Shown: piece after piece, positions 45,324 through 53,511 of the stretch
Layout: each line of letters begins with the position of its first letter
How positions within the stretch are numbered: position 1 is the stretch's first letter
Source of the DNA: JAYWIG01 sp043789035
GTDB lineage: Bacteria > Pseudomonadota > Gammaproteobacteria > Burkholderiales > Burkholderiaceae_E
Assembly (NCBI GenBank): GCA_043789035.1
Contig: JAYWIG010000084.1
Location: forward strand, 1-62,326
Direction of reading: 5' to 3'
Length of the DNA stretch: 62,326 bases
Notes under the pieces: generated by a model
Databases searched by the model: none
The model's input: only the letters and a program-made list of their open reading frames with translations
Told to the model about the DNA's origin: nothing
Made by a program: the position numbers and the translations under genes

Positions 45324-46319
45324 TTAATCGGGTTGAATATTGGCAGACTTAATAACCGCAGCCCAACGCTTTTGATCACTCGCAATCAACTTGGTAAATT
45401 CAGCGGCCGTGCTGCTCTCTGCGTAAATCCCCTGCTCCGCAAGCTTTTCTCGTACTTCGGGCAACGCTAACGCTTTGCGCAATTCGGAATTAAGCTTAGT
45501 CACGATTGCTGCGGGAGTTTTCGCAGGTAGCACCATACCTATCCAGATATCGCTCTCATAATTACTCACCGCCTCGCCCACTGTTGGTACATTTGGCAAT
45601 AAGGAAAGCCTTTGGGTGCCTGTGCTTCCTAGAGCGCGCAACTTGCCACTACGAATATGCGGCAAAGCGGAATTCAACGGGCAAAACATCACATCGACCA
45701 CACCGCCAAGTACGTCGACCAAGGCTGGTACCGAACCTTTGTAGGCTACGTGAGTAATTCGCGTGCTTGTCATAGATTTGAATACCTCTGCAGCCATATG
45801 CTGCGGGCTTCCTGAACCTGCAGAGGCATAAGTAAGCTTATCTGGCACAGATTTAGTCAATGCAATCAATTCTTGCACTGAATTTGCTGCAACCTTGGGT
45901 GAAACCACTAACACCATAGGTACCCTACCCAGCATGGTGATGCCTTCTAAATCCTTCACCACATCAAAAGGCAGCTTGGAATACAAAACTGGATTCACCG
46001 CAACAGTTTGGTTTGGGGCCACCGCAATGGTGTAGCCATCTGGGGCAGACTTGGCGACGAAATCGGTCGCGATATTACCGGCAGCACCGGGCTTGTTTTC
46101 AACAACCACTGGCTGCCCAAGAGATTCTGTCAGCTTTTGAGCTAACAGCCTTGCCAGTACATCGTTCGAGCCGCCTGGTGGCAATGGAACAATAATTCGT
46201 ATTGGCTTTGTTGGGTAGTCCTGTGCCCCACAAGGGGTAACGCTTGCTATGCCGAGACAAACAAGCACAAGCGCTGTTTTAAGCATCGCCAATTTTCTAA
46301 ATAATAGAAATTTCACCAC
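45324..46319 (-). CDS. Bug-family TTT receptor, first gene of leftward operon
   Basis: 331-aa receptor; ATG 46286 (MLKTALVLVCLGIASV) may be the true start, giving a tidy signal, with GTG 46319 as the longer option. Blocks DYPTKPIRIIVPLPPGGSND and VVVENKPGAAGNIATD identify the family. As first gene it faces the rightward operon across 109 nt, so both operons may share regulation. Ligand probably a substrate of the downstream ThDP enzyme; this is inference. Confidence 0.87.
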   Translation of the reverse strand: MVKFLLFRKLAMLKTALVLVCLGIASVTPCGAQDYPTKPIRIIVPLPPGGSNDVLARLLAQKLTESLGQPVVVENKPGAAGNIATDFVAKSAPDGYTIAVAPNQTVAVNPVLYSKLPFDVVKDLEGITMLGRVPMVLVVSPKVAANSVQELIALTKSVPDKLTYASAGSGSPQHMAAEVFKSMTSTRITHVAYKGSVPALVDVLGGVVDVMFCPLNSALPHIRSGKLRALGSTGTQRLSLLPNVPTVGEAVSNYESDIWIGMVLPAKTPAAIVTKLNSELRKALALPEVREKLAEQGIYAESSTAAEFTKLIASDQKRWAAVIKSANIQPD

Positions 46320-46354
46320 TAAAGGCCTCCACCGAATTTGGTCTTTAATAAATA

Positions 46355-46368
46355 CTTCGCTATCGAAG
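46355..46368. promoter_or_regulatory. Inverted repeat in divergent catabolic promoter region
   Basis: CTTCG-CTAT-CGAAG is a perfect 5-bp palindrome with a 4-nt spacer, placed 36 nt before the leftward start codon and 60 nt before the rightward one. It is too short and too poor in T-run to be a terminator and sits where an operator would be expected. No regulator gene lies next to it. Confidence 0.35.
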
Positions 46369-46428
46369 CATCAGTTAATATTCGCCGGAAGATAATATAA
46401 ACATCCACCACGAAAAACTGATCGTTTT

Positions 46429-46902
46429 ATGTCACCTCAAATTACAAGCCCGAGCACCACAAAACTAGGCCAAGGCTTGTTCTGGCAAGAGCTTACAGTA
46501 GGCCAACGATTTCAAACCTTTGCAAGAACGGTTACCGAAACCGATCTGGTGAACTTTATCTCATGCACTGGGATGTTAGAGGCCATTTTTATTGAAGACG
46601 GTTATAGCGACGGTGCGATTAAAGGTCGGCCGGTACCGGGCGCATTAACCTATACACTGATTGAAGGTTTTATATTGCAATCCATGATTCAAGGCACAGG
46701 CTTAGCCATGCTCGAGTTAGTGCAGAAAATTCATGCTCCTACCTTGGTTGGCGACACGATTCATGCGGAAATTGTTGTGACGGGCATTAAACCAACATCA
46801 ACAAAAAATCGCGCCGTCGTGGTGTCAGACATTTCAGTATTCAATCAACACAAAACGCTCATCATGAGCTATACAGCAACACGTCTATTGGCAGGAAAAT
46901 GA
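46429..46902 (+). CDS. MaoC-like hot-dog hydratase
   Basis: 157-aa protein with a MaoC/acyl-dehydratase fold. Visible are the pattern VGQRFQTFARTVTETDLVNFISCTGM, where the catalytic region is expected, and the strand GDTIHAEIVVTGIKPTSTKNRAVVV. It probably hydrates or dehydrates an acyl-CoA from the CoA-transferase. It overlaps the next gene by 4 nt (ATGA) and is the first gene of the rightward operon. Confidence 0.83.
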   Translation: MSPQITSPSTTKLGQGLFWQELTVGQRFQTFARTVTETDLVNFISCTGMLEAIFIEDGYSDGAIKGRPVPGALTYTLIEGFILQSMIQGTGLAMLELVQKIHAPTLVGDTIHAEIVVTGIKPTSTKNRAVVVSDISVFNQHKTLIMSYTATRLLAGK

Positions 46903-47885
46903 AGAACTCAACCAGCATGTTTCGAAACATCACACTTATTGCAATCGCCACTATTTCTTCGCTGTTACCGCTATCGGCTGCACGCGCTCAAGATTTTCCC
47001 ACCAAACCAATTAAGTTCATCGTGCCATTTCCACCAGGTAGCGGAACTGATACATCTGCTCGCTACTTTGGAAAGAAATTCTCTGAGTTAACCGGGCAGC
47101 CTGTAGTGGTCGAGAACCGAGCCGGAGCAAATGGCTTTATCGCCGTTAAAGCGGTGCTGACGGCTCCGCCGGATGGATACACTGTATTTATCGGTAGCAA
47201 TTCCACGCTAGCGGTGAATGTTGCTTTGTTTAAACAACTGCCCTACGACCCAGTCGCCGATTTTTCTCCGCTGTCGATGTTAATGCGAGCGCCTGCCCTT
47301 TTGATCGTCCCTGCAAACTCACCATTTAAAACCACCACTGACTTAATTGCAGCCGCGAAAGCGCAACCCGACAAACTCGACTACGGTGCTGGCTCTGCAG
47401 GCTATCAACTAATGGCTGAGCTGTTTAACGACGTTGCCAAAGTGCAAACGCATCACGTGCCCTACAAAGGCGCGTCGGATGCAATCTCGGCGATTGCATC
47501 GAACACGATTCACTTTTCGTTCGTCGACATTACTGGTGCAAGCGAATTGTACAAAGCAGGAAAAATCAAAGCACTTGCTGTAGCCTCTGACAAGCGTATT
47601 GCATCAATACCTGAAGTACCCACCGCTGCGCAATCCGGTTTGCCTGACTTCACTGCCTACATCTGGGTAGCAGCGGCCGTTCACGCCAAAACGCCGAAAT
47701 CTGAAACCGAAAAGCTTGCAGCGCTTTTCACCAAAATAGAAACCATGACCGAAACAAAAGAGTTTTACGAAAAGCTTGGCGCCGAAGTCATGAAGGGTGG
47801 CCCTGACGAAATGCGAGCATTTCAAGCTGCGGAAATTCAACTTTGGAAACGTATTGCCGCGAAGGCAAAAGTGGAGCAGCAGTAA
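46899..47885 (+). CDS. Bug-family TTT receptor in rightward operon
   Basis: 328-aa receptor with signal FRNITLIAIATISSLLPLSAARAQ and the blocks FPTKPIKFIVPFPPGSGTDTSAR and VVVENRAGANGFIA. It is translationally coupled to the MaoC-like gene and to the CoA-transferase that follows (TAATG). The link to the CoA-transferase suggests that its ligand is the acid to be activated. Confidence 0.88.
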   Translation: MKNSTSMFRNITLIAIATISSLLPLSAARAQDFPTKPIKFIVPFPPGSGTDTSARYFGKKFSELTGQPVVVENRAGANGFIAVKAVLTAPPDGYTVFIGSNSTLAVNVALFKQLPYDPVADFSPLSMLMRAPALLIVPANSPFKTTTDLIAAAKAQPDKLDYGAGSAGYQLMAELFNDVAKVQTHHVPYKGASDAISAIASNTIHFSFVDITGASELYKAGKIKALAVASDKRIASIPEVPTAAQSGLPDFTAYIWVAAAVHAKTPKSETEKLAALFTKIETMTETKEFYEKLGAEVMKGGPDEMRAFQAAEIQLWKRIAAKAKVEQQ

Positions 47886-49114
47886 TGTCGCAAACTGGCG
47901 CGTTATCGCATATTCGGGTACTCGATTTATCTCGCGTGCTGGCAGGGCCATGGGCGGCACAAACACTGGGGGACTTAGGGGCAGAAGTTATCAAAATCGA
48001 GCGCCCCGAAGTAGGTGATGACACGCGAATTTGGGGGCCACCATTTTTAAAAGATGAGAAGGGTAATTCGACGAATGACTCCGGCTACTTTCTTTGCACG
48101 AATCGCAATAAGAAATCGGTGACAGTTGATTTCACCAAGCCCGAGGGCCAGGCGCTGGTGCGTGATTTGGCTAAGCGATGTGACATAGTAATCGAAAACT
48201 TTAAGGTCGGCGGGCTAAGGCAATTTGGCCTCGATTATGAATCGCTTATCGCCTTGAATCCGCGTCTTATATATTGCTCCATCACTGGCTTTGGCCAAAC
48301 CGGCCCATATGCCCCAAGAGCTGGCTATGATTTTTTGATTCAAGGTATGGGAGGCTTAATGAGTGTGACTGGCCAACCCGATGGCTCACCCGGCGCAGGC
48401 CCGATGAAGGTGGGCGTAGCACTGACCGACATCATGTCTGGCCTTTATGCCAGCACAGCAATACTGGCAGCACTGGCCGCGCGGGAGAAAACCGGCAGAG
48501 GCCAACACATAGATTTAGCGCTATTGGATGTTGGCATTGCGACTACCTGCAATCAAAGTATGAATTATCTTTACACAGGTAATGTGCCAACGCGTATGGG
48601 TAACGCTCATCCAAACACCGTGCCGTATCAAGACTTTCCAACATCTGATGGCTATATGATTTTGGCGATCGGCAACGACAATCAGTTCAGCAAATTTTGT
48701 CATGCAGTTGGCGAGCCACAATGGGCAAGCGATGTGCGCTTTGCGGGCAATGCCGCAAGGGTTCTCAATCGAGTCGAACTCATTCGATTAATGCGGCAAG
48801 TGACCGTGACAAAAGCCACTCGTGATTGGATTGCGCTATTCGAGACCAAAGGTGTTCCTTGCGGCCCTATCAACACCATGGCCGATGTATTTGCCGACGC
48901 ACAAGTGATTGCGCGGGGTACTAAAATTACCATGCAACACCCAGCGGGTGAAATTCCATTGGTAGCTAGCCCAATCAAGCTTTCAGACACGCCAGTGGAG
49001 TATCGATTACCCCCGCCTCAGTTAGGCCAACACACTGAATCAGTACTCGCCAACATGCTCGCACTCTCACCAGAAAAGATTGCTGAACTACGCGCGACTA
49101 AGGTCATCACATGA
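47885..49114 (+). CDS. Class III CoA-transferase (CaiB/BaiF)
   Basis: About 409 aa. Start ATG 47885 shares its A with the Bug stop (TAATG); an earlier in-frame ATG at 47843 only runs inside that gene. The family start is LSHIRVLDLSRVLAGPWAAQTLGDLGAEVIKIE, and GLDYESLIALNPRLIYCSITGFGQTGP is the usual core. It moves CoA between acids, activating the imported carboxylate for oxidation. Donor and acceptor are unknown. Overlaps the first acyl-CoA dehydrogenase by 4 nt. Confidence 0.9.
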   Translation: MSQTGALSHIRVLDLSRVLAGPWAAQTLGDLGAEVIKIERPEVGDDTRIWGPPFLKDEKGNSTNDSGYFLCTNRNKKSVTVDFTKPEGQALVRDLAKRCDIVIENFKVGGLRQFGLDYESLIALNPRLIYCSITGFGQTGPYAPRAGYDFLIQGMGGLMSVTGQPDGSPGAGPMKVGVALTDIMSGLYASTAILAALAAREKTGRGQHIDLALLDVGIATTCNQSMNYLYTGNVPTRMGNAHPNTVPYQDFPTSDGYMILAIGNDNQFSKFCHAVGEPQWASDVRFAGNAARVLNRVELIRLMRQVTVTKATRDWIALFETKGVPCGPINTMADVFADAQVIARGTKITMQHPAGEIPLVASPIKLSDTPVEYRLPPPQLGQHTESVLANMLALSPEKIAELRATKVIT

Positions 49115-50268
49115 CAGCGCTTAGCTCATTATCACTAACCTCCATACCGAGCGAGGACGAGGCGCTACGGCAACCCGTTCGTGAATTTCTTACCGATGCA
49201 ATGCGTTCAATACCCGCGCACATTCGAGCGCGTTCTTGGGCGGGTTACAGCACCGAATTTAGCAAAGCATTAGCTAAAAAAGGTTGGCTTGGCATTACCC
49301 TTCCAAAAGAATATGGCGGCGGCGGTAAAAGCGCCTTTGCACGCTATGTATTAGTCGAAGAGTTTTTGAATTTTGGTGCCCCTGTGGGCTCGCATTGGAT
49401 AGCCGATAGGCAAAGTGGCCCGCTTATTTTGAAGTACGGTACAGAGGCGCAACGCCAGCTTTATATTCCAGCGATCTGCAAAGGTGAAGCCTTTTTTTGT
49501 ATCGGCATGAGTGAACCAAATTCAGGCTCTGATTTAGCGAGCATTCGCACTAAAGCGGAAAAGAAAAGCGTAGGCTGGTTACTCAATGGGCAAAAGATTT
49601 GGACGACCAACGCCAGTGCATGCCAGTACATGATTGCCCTCGTACGCACCTCAGGCGTCAGCGACGATAGACAAAAAGGCTTATCGCAAGTAATTATTGA
49701 CTTATCACTGCCTGGCGTTACCGTGAAGCCGATTCCTGACCTTTCAGGTGACCGGCATTTTTGCGAGGTATTTTTCGAGAATGTTGAATTGAAAGACGAC
49801 TCGTTAATTGGTGCCGAAGGAAAAGGCTGGGAGCAAGTTACTGCCGAACTCGCGTTTGAGCGAAGCGGGCCAGAGCGTATTTTCTCCAGCATTGTTTTAT
49901 TTGATGAATGGTTAAACTATATCCGTACACCGCAAGGAAGCACACCTGAATCAACACGCTTGGCCGGGAAGATCATCAGCCAATTAGCACCCTTAAGAGC
50001 AATGTGCCTAGCGGTAACCGAGAAATTAGTGCAAGGTGAAAGCCCAGTGGTAGAAGCTGCCTTAGTAAAAGACTTAGGCACTGGGGTTGAGCAATACATT
50101 GCCGCTGCGATAGCAGACGATTTGTTTTCTAGAACAAATGCAGTGCCTCCGGCCGAACTTTTACAAACACTGAACTATGTGAGCCAAGTAGCACCCTCCT
50201 ACTCTTTGCGGGGTGGAACGCGAGATATTTTGCGAGGCATGATTGCCCGCGGTTTGGGGCTGCGGTAA
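49111..50268 (+). CDS. Acyl-CoA dehydrogenase, large subunit
   Basis: FAD flavoprotein of 385 aa: N-terminal helical domain, the FAD-binding middle domain (FCIGMSEPNSGSDLASIRTKA and GWLLNGQKIWTTNA) and the C-terminal helical domain. The classical catalytic Glu of the Y-E-G-T motif is replaced: here SLRGGTRDIL has Gly at that place. This is the pattern of pimeloyl-CoA dehydrogenase-like heteromers. The next gene encodes a shorter partner, and the two overlap by 1 nt (TAATG), so a two-subunit enzyme is likely. Confidence 0.87.
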   Translation: MTALSSLSLTSIPSEDEALRQPVREFLTDAMRSIPAHIRARSWAGYSTEFSKALAKKGWLGITLPKEYGGGGKSAFARYVLVEEFLNFGAPVGSHWIADRQSGPLILKYGTEAQRQLYIPAICKGEAFFCIGMSEPNSGSDLASIRTKAEKKSVGWLLNGQKIWTTNASACQYMIALVRTSGVSDDRQKGLSQVIIDLSLPGVTVKPIPDLSGDRHFCEVFFENVELKDDSLIGAEGKGWEQVTAELAFERSGPERIFSSIVLFDEWLNYIRTPQGSTPESTRLAGKIISQLAPLRAMCLAVTEKLVQGESPVVEAALVKDLGTGVEQYIAAAIADDLFSRTNAVPPAELLQTLNYVSQVAPSYSLRGGTRDILRGMIARGLGLR

Positions 50269-51281
50269 TGCAAGACACTACTTTTACAGATGCACTAAAA
50301 GCACTATTACAAGACAAATGCACACCGACAGTTGTTAGGGCAATCGAAGCAAACGCAAAATCAGCCGACAAAGATTTGCTTTGGGACACTATTGAGAACT
50401 CTGGCTTTTCCGATGCACTTCGTATCGAGTCAAACGGGGGCGCGGGCTTAAGCTTAAGCGATACCTTCCCCTTATTTATGCTCTGCGGCCAATACGCATT
50501 ACCTTTGCCTTTAGCAGAAACAACGCTATTAAGAGCATGGCTTGATAGTCAAAAAATAGTGGTGCCTACCGGAAGCATTACTTTTGCAATTGGTACGATT
50601 TCAGACAATGGTGAATTAAATTGCCACAACGTTACCAGCGGTCGTGTGGCAGATTGGGTGTTGGTCTGTATTCAAAGCGCAGATAGTTTGACTTTGTTGC
50701 TACCGAGGGATCAAGCCACCCAAAGTTCTGCGGCATTTCCACTTGATGCCAATCTGACTTGGTCAAGCACGTTTGTTTCCGAGCACCCTCGCCTGCCAGC
50801 ATTAGATATCCGATGCCATCAAGCCTGCGTCTATGCCAGTCAACTCGCTGGTGCTTTGCTGGCCGTCTTTGATCGAACACTTCAATTTGCCAACGACAGG
50901 CAACAGTTCGGCAAGCCAATCGGAAAATTTCAAGCCATTCAGCATCAACTGAGCGTGATGGCAGAACATGTGTTTGCAGCGCGCATGGCCGCCCAAATTG
51001 GTAGCCACTGCGCGAACGCTACACCAGACTTGCACCGTGTTGCGGTTGCCAAAGCTCGTACAAGCGAAGCGGCGCTTGAAGTTGCCGCTTTAAGTCACTC
51101 AATTCATGGTGCGATAGGTTTTACGGCGGAATTCGATTTGCAATTACTGACACGCCGCTTACATCTATGGCGGCAAGCAGCAGGGGCGGAGTCTTATTGG
51201 CACAGCGTACTGGGCCAAGCGCTAATTAACCAACAAGGTATGGCTCTCGACCTTATTCGAAGTACCACAGATATTCATTAA
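50268..51281 (+). CDS. Acyl-CoA dehydrogenase, small (divergent) subunit
   Basis: 337-aa relative with a degraded middle domain: the FAD-binding signature seen in the large subunit is missing, but the C-terminal domain keeps NDRQQFGKPIGKFQAIQH and HSIHGAIGFTAEFDL. It probably pairs with the preceding subunit as in PimC/PimD-type enzymes. The start ATG shares one nucleotide with the upstream stop. Whether it supplies the catalytic base or is structural cannot be told. Confidence 0.83.
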   Translation: MQDTTFTDALKALLQDKCTPTVVRAIEANAKSADKDLLWDTIENSGFSDALRIESNGGAGLSLSDTFPLFMLCGQYALPLPLAETTLLRAWLDSQKIVVPTGSITFAIGTISDNGELNCHNVTSGRVADWVLVCIQSADSLTLLLPRDQATQSSAAFPLDANLTWSSTFVSEHPRLPALDIRCHQACVYASQLAGALLAVFDRTLQFANDRQQFGKPIGKFQAIQHQLSVMAEHVFAARMAAQIGSHCANATPDLHRVAVAKARTSEAALEVAALSHSIHGAIGFTAEFDLQLLTRRLHLWRQAAGAESYWHSVLGQALINQQGMALDLIRSTTDIH

Positions 51282-51292
51282 AAGACAAGCTT

Positions 51293-52087
51293 ATGACAAC
51301 ATTTCTAAAAACTACCCGCGAAGGCGCAATCGTTACTCTAACGATGAACCAGCCAGACACTCGAAATGCACTCACTGGTAACACAGCTGTTGAAGAATTT
51401 GTGCAGGCGTGCGATGCGATTCGGCTCGACACGTCCATTCGTTGCGTCATCATCACCGGTGAAGGCCCAGTGTTTAGCTCAGGCGGCAACGTGAAGGACA
51501 TGCAACGCTTTTTTGTACAAGATATTTCTCCGGAGCTCATTCGTGAAGAATATCGCAATGGCATTCAACGTATTCCAAAAGCGCTGTTTAATCTCGACGT
51601 ACCAGTCATTGCCGCAATCAATGGACCAGCTATCGGCGCGGGCCTTGACCTCACTTGCATGTGTGATGTTCGTATCGCATCGGAGAAAGCTACGTTCGCG
51701 GAAAGTTTTGTGCGTGTAGGCATTGTTCCGGGCGATGGCGGTGCTTGGTTACTGCCGCGCGCGGTCGGCATGTCGAAAGCGTCTGAGATGGCCTTTACCG
51801 GTGAAGCACTCAGTGCACAAGAGGCGCTTGCCTGCGGCCTAGTCTCAAAAGTAGTAGCGGCCGATGCGCTGATGGAAACAGCGCTGACTTTAGCCAGAAA
51901 AATCGCCGCGAATCCAGGCGCGGTTTTAAGAATGACTAAACGTCTTTTGAGAGAAGGTGAGCGCAGTAGCCTAGAGTCGCTGCTTGAACTGTCGGCTGGC
52001 TATCAAGCGATTGCTCACAAAACCAGCGACCACAAAGAAGCGGTCACTGCTTTCATTGAAAAGCGGCCACCGCAGTTTAAAAATTAA
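51293..52087 (+). CDS. Enoyl-CoA hydratase/isomerase family protein
   Basis: 264-aa crotonase-fold protein. The oxyanion-hole strands are FSSGGNVKDM and AIGAGLDLTCMCDVRIAS. The catalytic Glu area follows in FAESFVRVGIVPGDGGAWLLPRAVG. It hydrates an enoyl-CoA made by the two dehydrogenase subunits 11 nt upstream. It closes the rightward operon; its stop overlaps that of the opposite DUF1993 gene by 4 nt. Confidence 0.9.
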   Translation: MTTFLKTTREGAIVTLTMNQPDTRNALTGNTAVEEFVQACDAIRLDTSIRCVIITGEGPVFSSGGNVKDMQRFFVQDISPELIREEYRNGIQRIPKALFNLDVPVIAAINGPAIGAGLDLTCMCDVRIASEKATFAESFVRVGIVPGDGGAWLLPRAVGMSKASEMAFTGEALSAQEALACGLVSKVVAADALMETALTLARKIAANPGAVLRMTKRLLREGERSSLESLLELSAGYQAIAHKTSDHKEAVTAFIEKRPPQFKN

Positions 52088-52599
52088 TAACTGCCAATGT
52101 AGTCTTTCTTGCCTACTTCAACACCATTGTGGCGCAAGATGGAATAAGCAGTGGTGACATGGAAGAAGAAATGAGGCAGGCCGTAGTTTACCAAATACGA
52201 ATGGCCGGTAAAGCGCTTCTCTTTGGGTGTACCGGCTTGGGTGACGATTTCCCGCACCTCTGCACCGTCGAACTTCACAGCATCGATTGATTCAATGAAG
52301 TTTAAGGTAGAAACAATGCGGGCTTGCAAGTCGGCGAAGCTCACATCGCTATCTTCAGTCTTAGGTGCTTCAATTCTCGCTAAGCGTGCGGCGACGCCTT
52401 TAGCAAAATCAGTCGCTACTTGCACTTGACGCAGCAACGGAAACATATCGGGAAATAGGCGAGCTTGAAGCAAAGCGTTGTGATCAAGCTTCTTATCATT
52501 AGCGTGAGCTTCCGCTTTTTGCAAAACACTGCTTAGGCCACCAAGCATTTGCTTAAAAAGGGGTATAGACATTGAGTACATAGGGTTTGGGCTGGTCAT
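52084..52599 (-). CDS. DUF1993 family protein
   Basis: 171-aa soluble alpha-helical protein of the DUF1993 (DinB-like) family. Visible: MYSMSIPLFKQMLGGLSSVL, ARLFPDMFPLLRQVQVATDFAKG and the C-terminal NYGLPHFFFHVTTAYSILRHNGVEVGKKDYIGSY, which is the family end. Function unknown. The start may be Met7 (52581) since relatives begin close to the MYxxS motif. Confidence 0.82.
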   Translation of the reverse strand: MTSPNPMYSMSIPLFKQMLGGLSSVLQKAEAHANDKKLDHNALLQARLFPDMFPLLRQVQVATDFAKGVAARLARIEAPKTEDSDVSFADLQARIVSTLNFIESIDAVKFDGAEVREIVTQAGTPKEKRFTGHSYLVNYGLPHFFFHVTTAYSILRHNGVEVGKKDYIGSY

Positions 52600-52787
52600 T
52601 GGGCGCTTTCTTTGCAGTGAGATTGAAAATTTTCACAATGCTACCTGCATTGCCAGATGCTCCTAATTTCATAATTGGTCGGCGCAGCAACACCAATATC
52701 TATAAAAACCTCCGCTGATCCAGCATTGAGCGGCCGTTCGTAAGCCAAGTTATTCAGATTAGCCCGATTGAACGCTAACCTTTACGC

Positions 52788-53306
52788 ATGCCACACACGA
52801 AAACAGATACCGGGCTTGAAGCCTTCAAAACTAGATCAGGCCAGATCGCGGCAAGACTGCGGCCTGCCTTTATCTTGTTTGATGGAACGAAGACTGACGA
52901 GCAGATTCTCTCGATTACTGGAAAGCTTGGTGTCACCCAGAGCGATATCGATTACCTAGTTCAGCAGGGGTTTATTAGCGGTCAATCAGGCTCTGAAGGT
53001 ATTCGAGTTGATCTGGACGCACCCAATCCTAAAACTACACAGATTGGCTTTTCGACACTTGTTCCTGCTCCTGATCAGCCCGCAGGATCAGCGGCATCTG
53101 GAACACGAACACCGCAAGAACGCTACAGGGACGCAAAGCCACTAGCGACCATGATTACGGCCAGCCTAGGATTCAAAGGTTTTCGTCTCAATATGGCAGT
53201 TGAAAGTGCTAAAGGTTACGACGAACTATTAGCCTTGCTTCCAAAAATTCAAGTCGCCGCAGGCGAGCGAGCCTGCATGGCGCTAGAGTGGGCGCTTAAG
53301 GGTTAA
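52788..53306 (+). CDS. Conserved hypothetical protein
   Basis: 172-aa cytoplasmic protein with no signal or membrane segment. The N-terminal half has a winged-helix-like pattern (LRPAFILFDGTKTDEQILSI and VTQSDIDYLVQQGFI), as in the small domain following regulatory modules in Burkholderiales. A Pro/Ala-rich linker follows, then a helical C-terminal part. I do not recognise a family with known function. It has its own 188-nt upstream region, in which I see nothing definite. Confidence 0.6.
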   Translation: MPHTKTDTGLEAFKTRSGQIAARLRPAFILFDGTKTDEQILSITGKLGVTQSDIDYLVQQGFISGQSGSEGIRVDLDAPNPKTTQIGFSTLVPAPDQPAGSAASGTRTPQERYRDAKPLATMITASLGFKGFRLNMAVESAKGYDELLALLPKIQVAAGERACMALEWALKG

Positions 53307-53511
53307 CAGCAAGTTGAACCAGCAAAGTTGATGGCTGCGCGTTCGATTGTTTGAGTTAGCGATTATTGGTTTAGGTCCAATCGATTGAACGTTAATTCAT
53401 AAAGCATCCCAATAACTGGGACTTTCAAGTCGCTGAATTTACTCTATATTCAACGCGCCAAGCCCTTCAGGTAGTCTCTGGTCTTCTTAGTAATTTCAAA
53501 AATAGCCGCCC

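Noticed and set aside
49461..49892. 143-codon minus-strand frame
   Set aside because: Antisense to the large acyl-CoA dehydrogenase subunit, with no recognisable domain.
52600..52787. Possible small minus-strand ORF from about 52672
   Set aside because: It has no ribosome site that stands out and runs out of frame into the DUF1993 gene.
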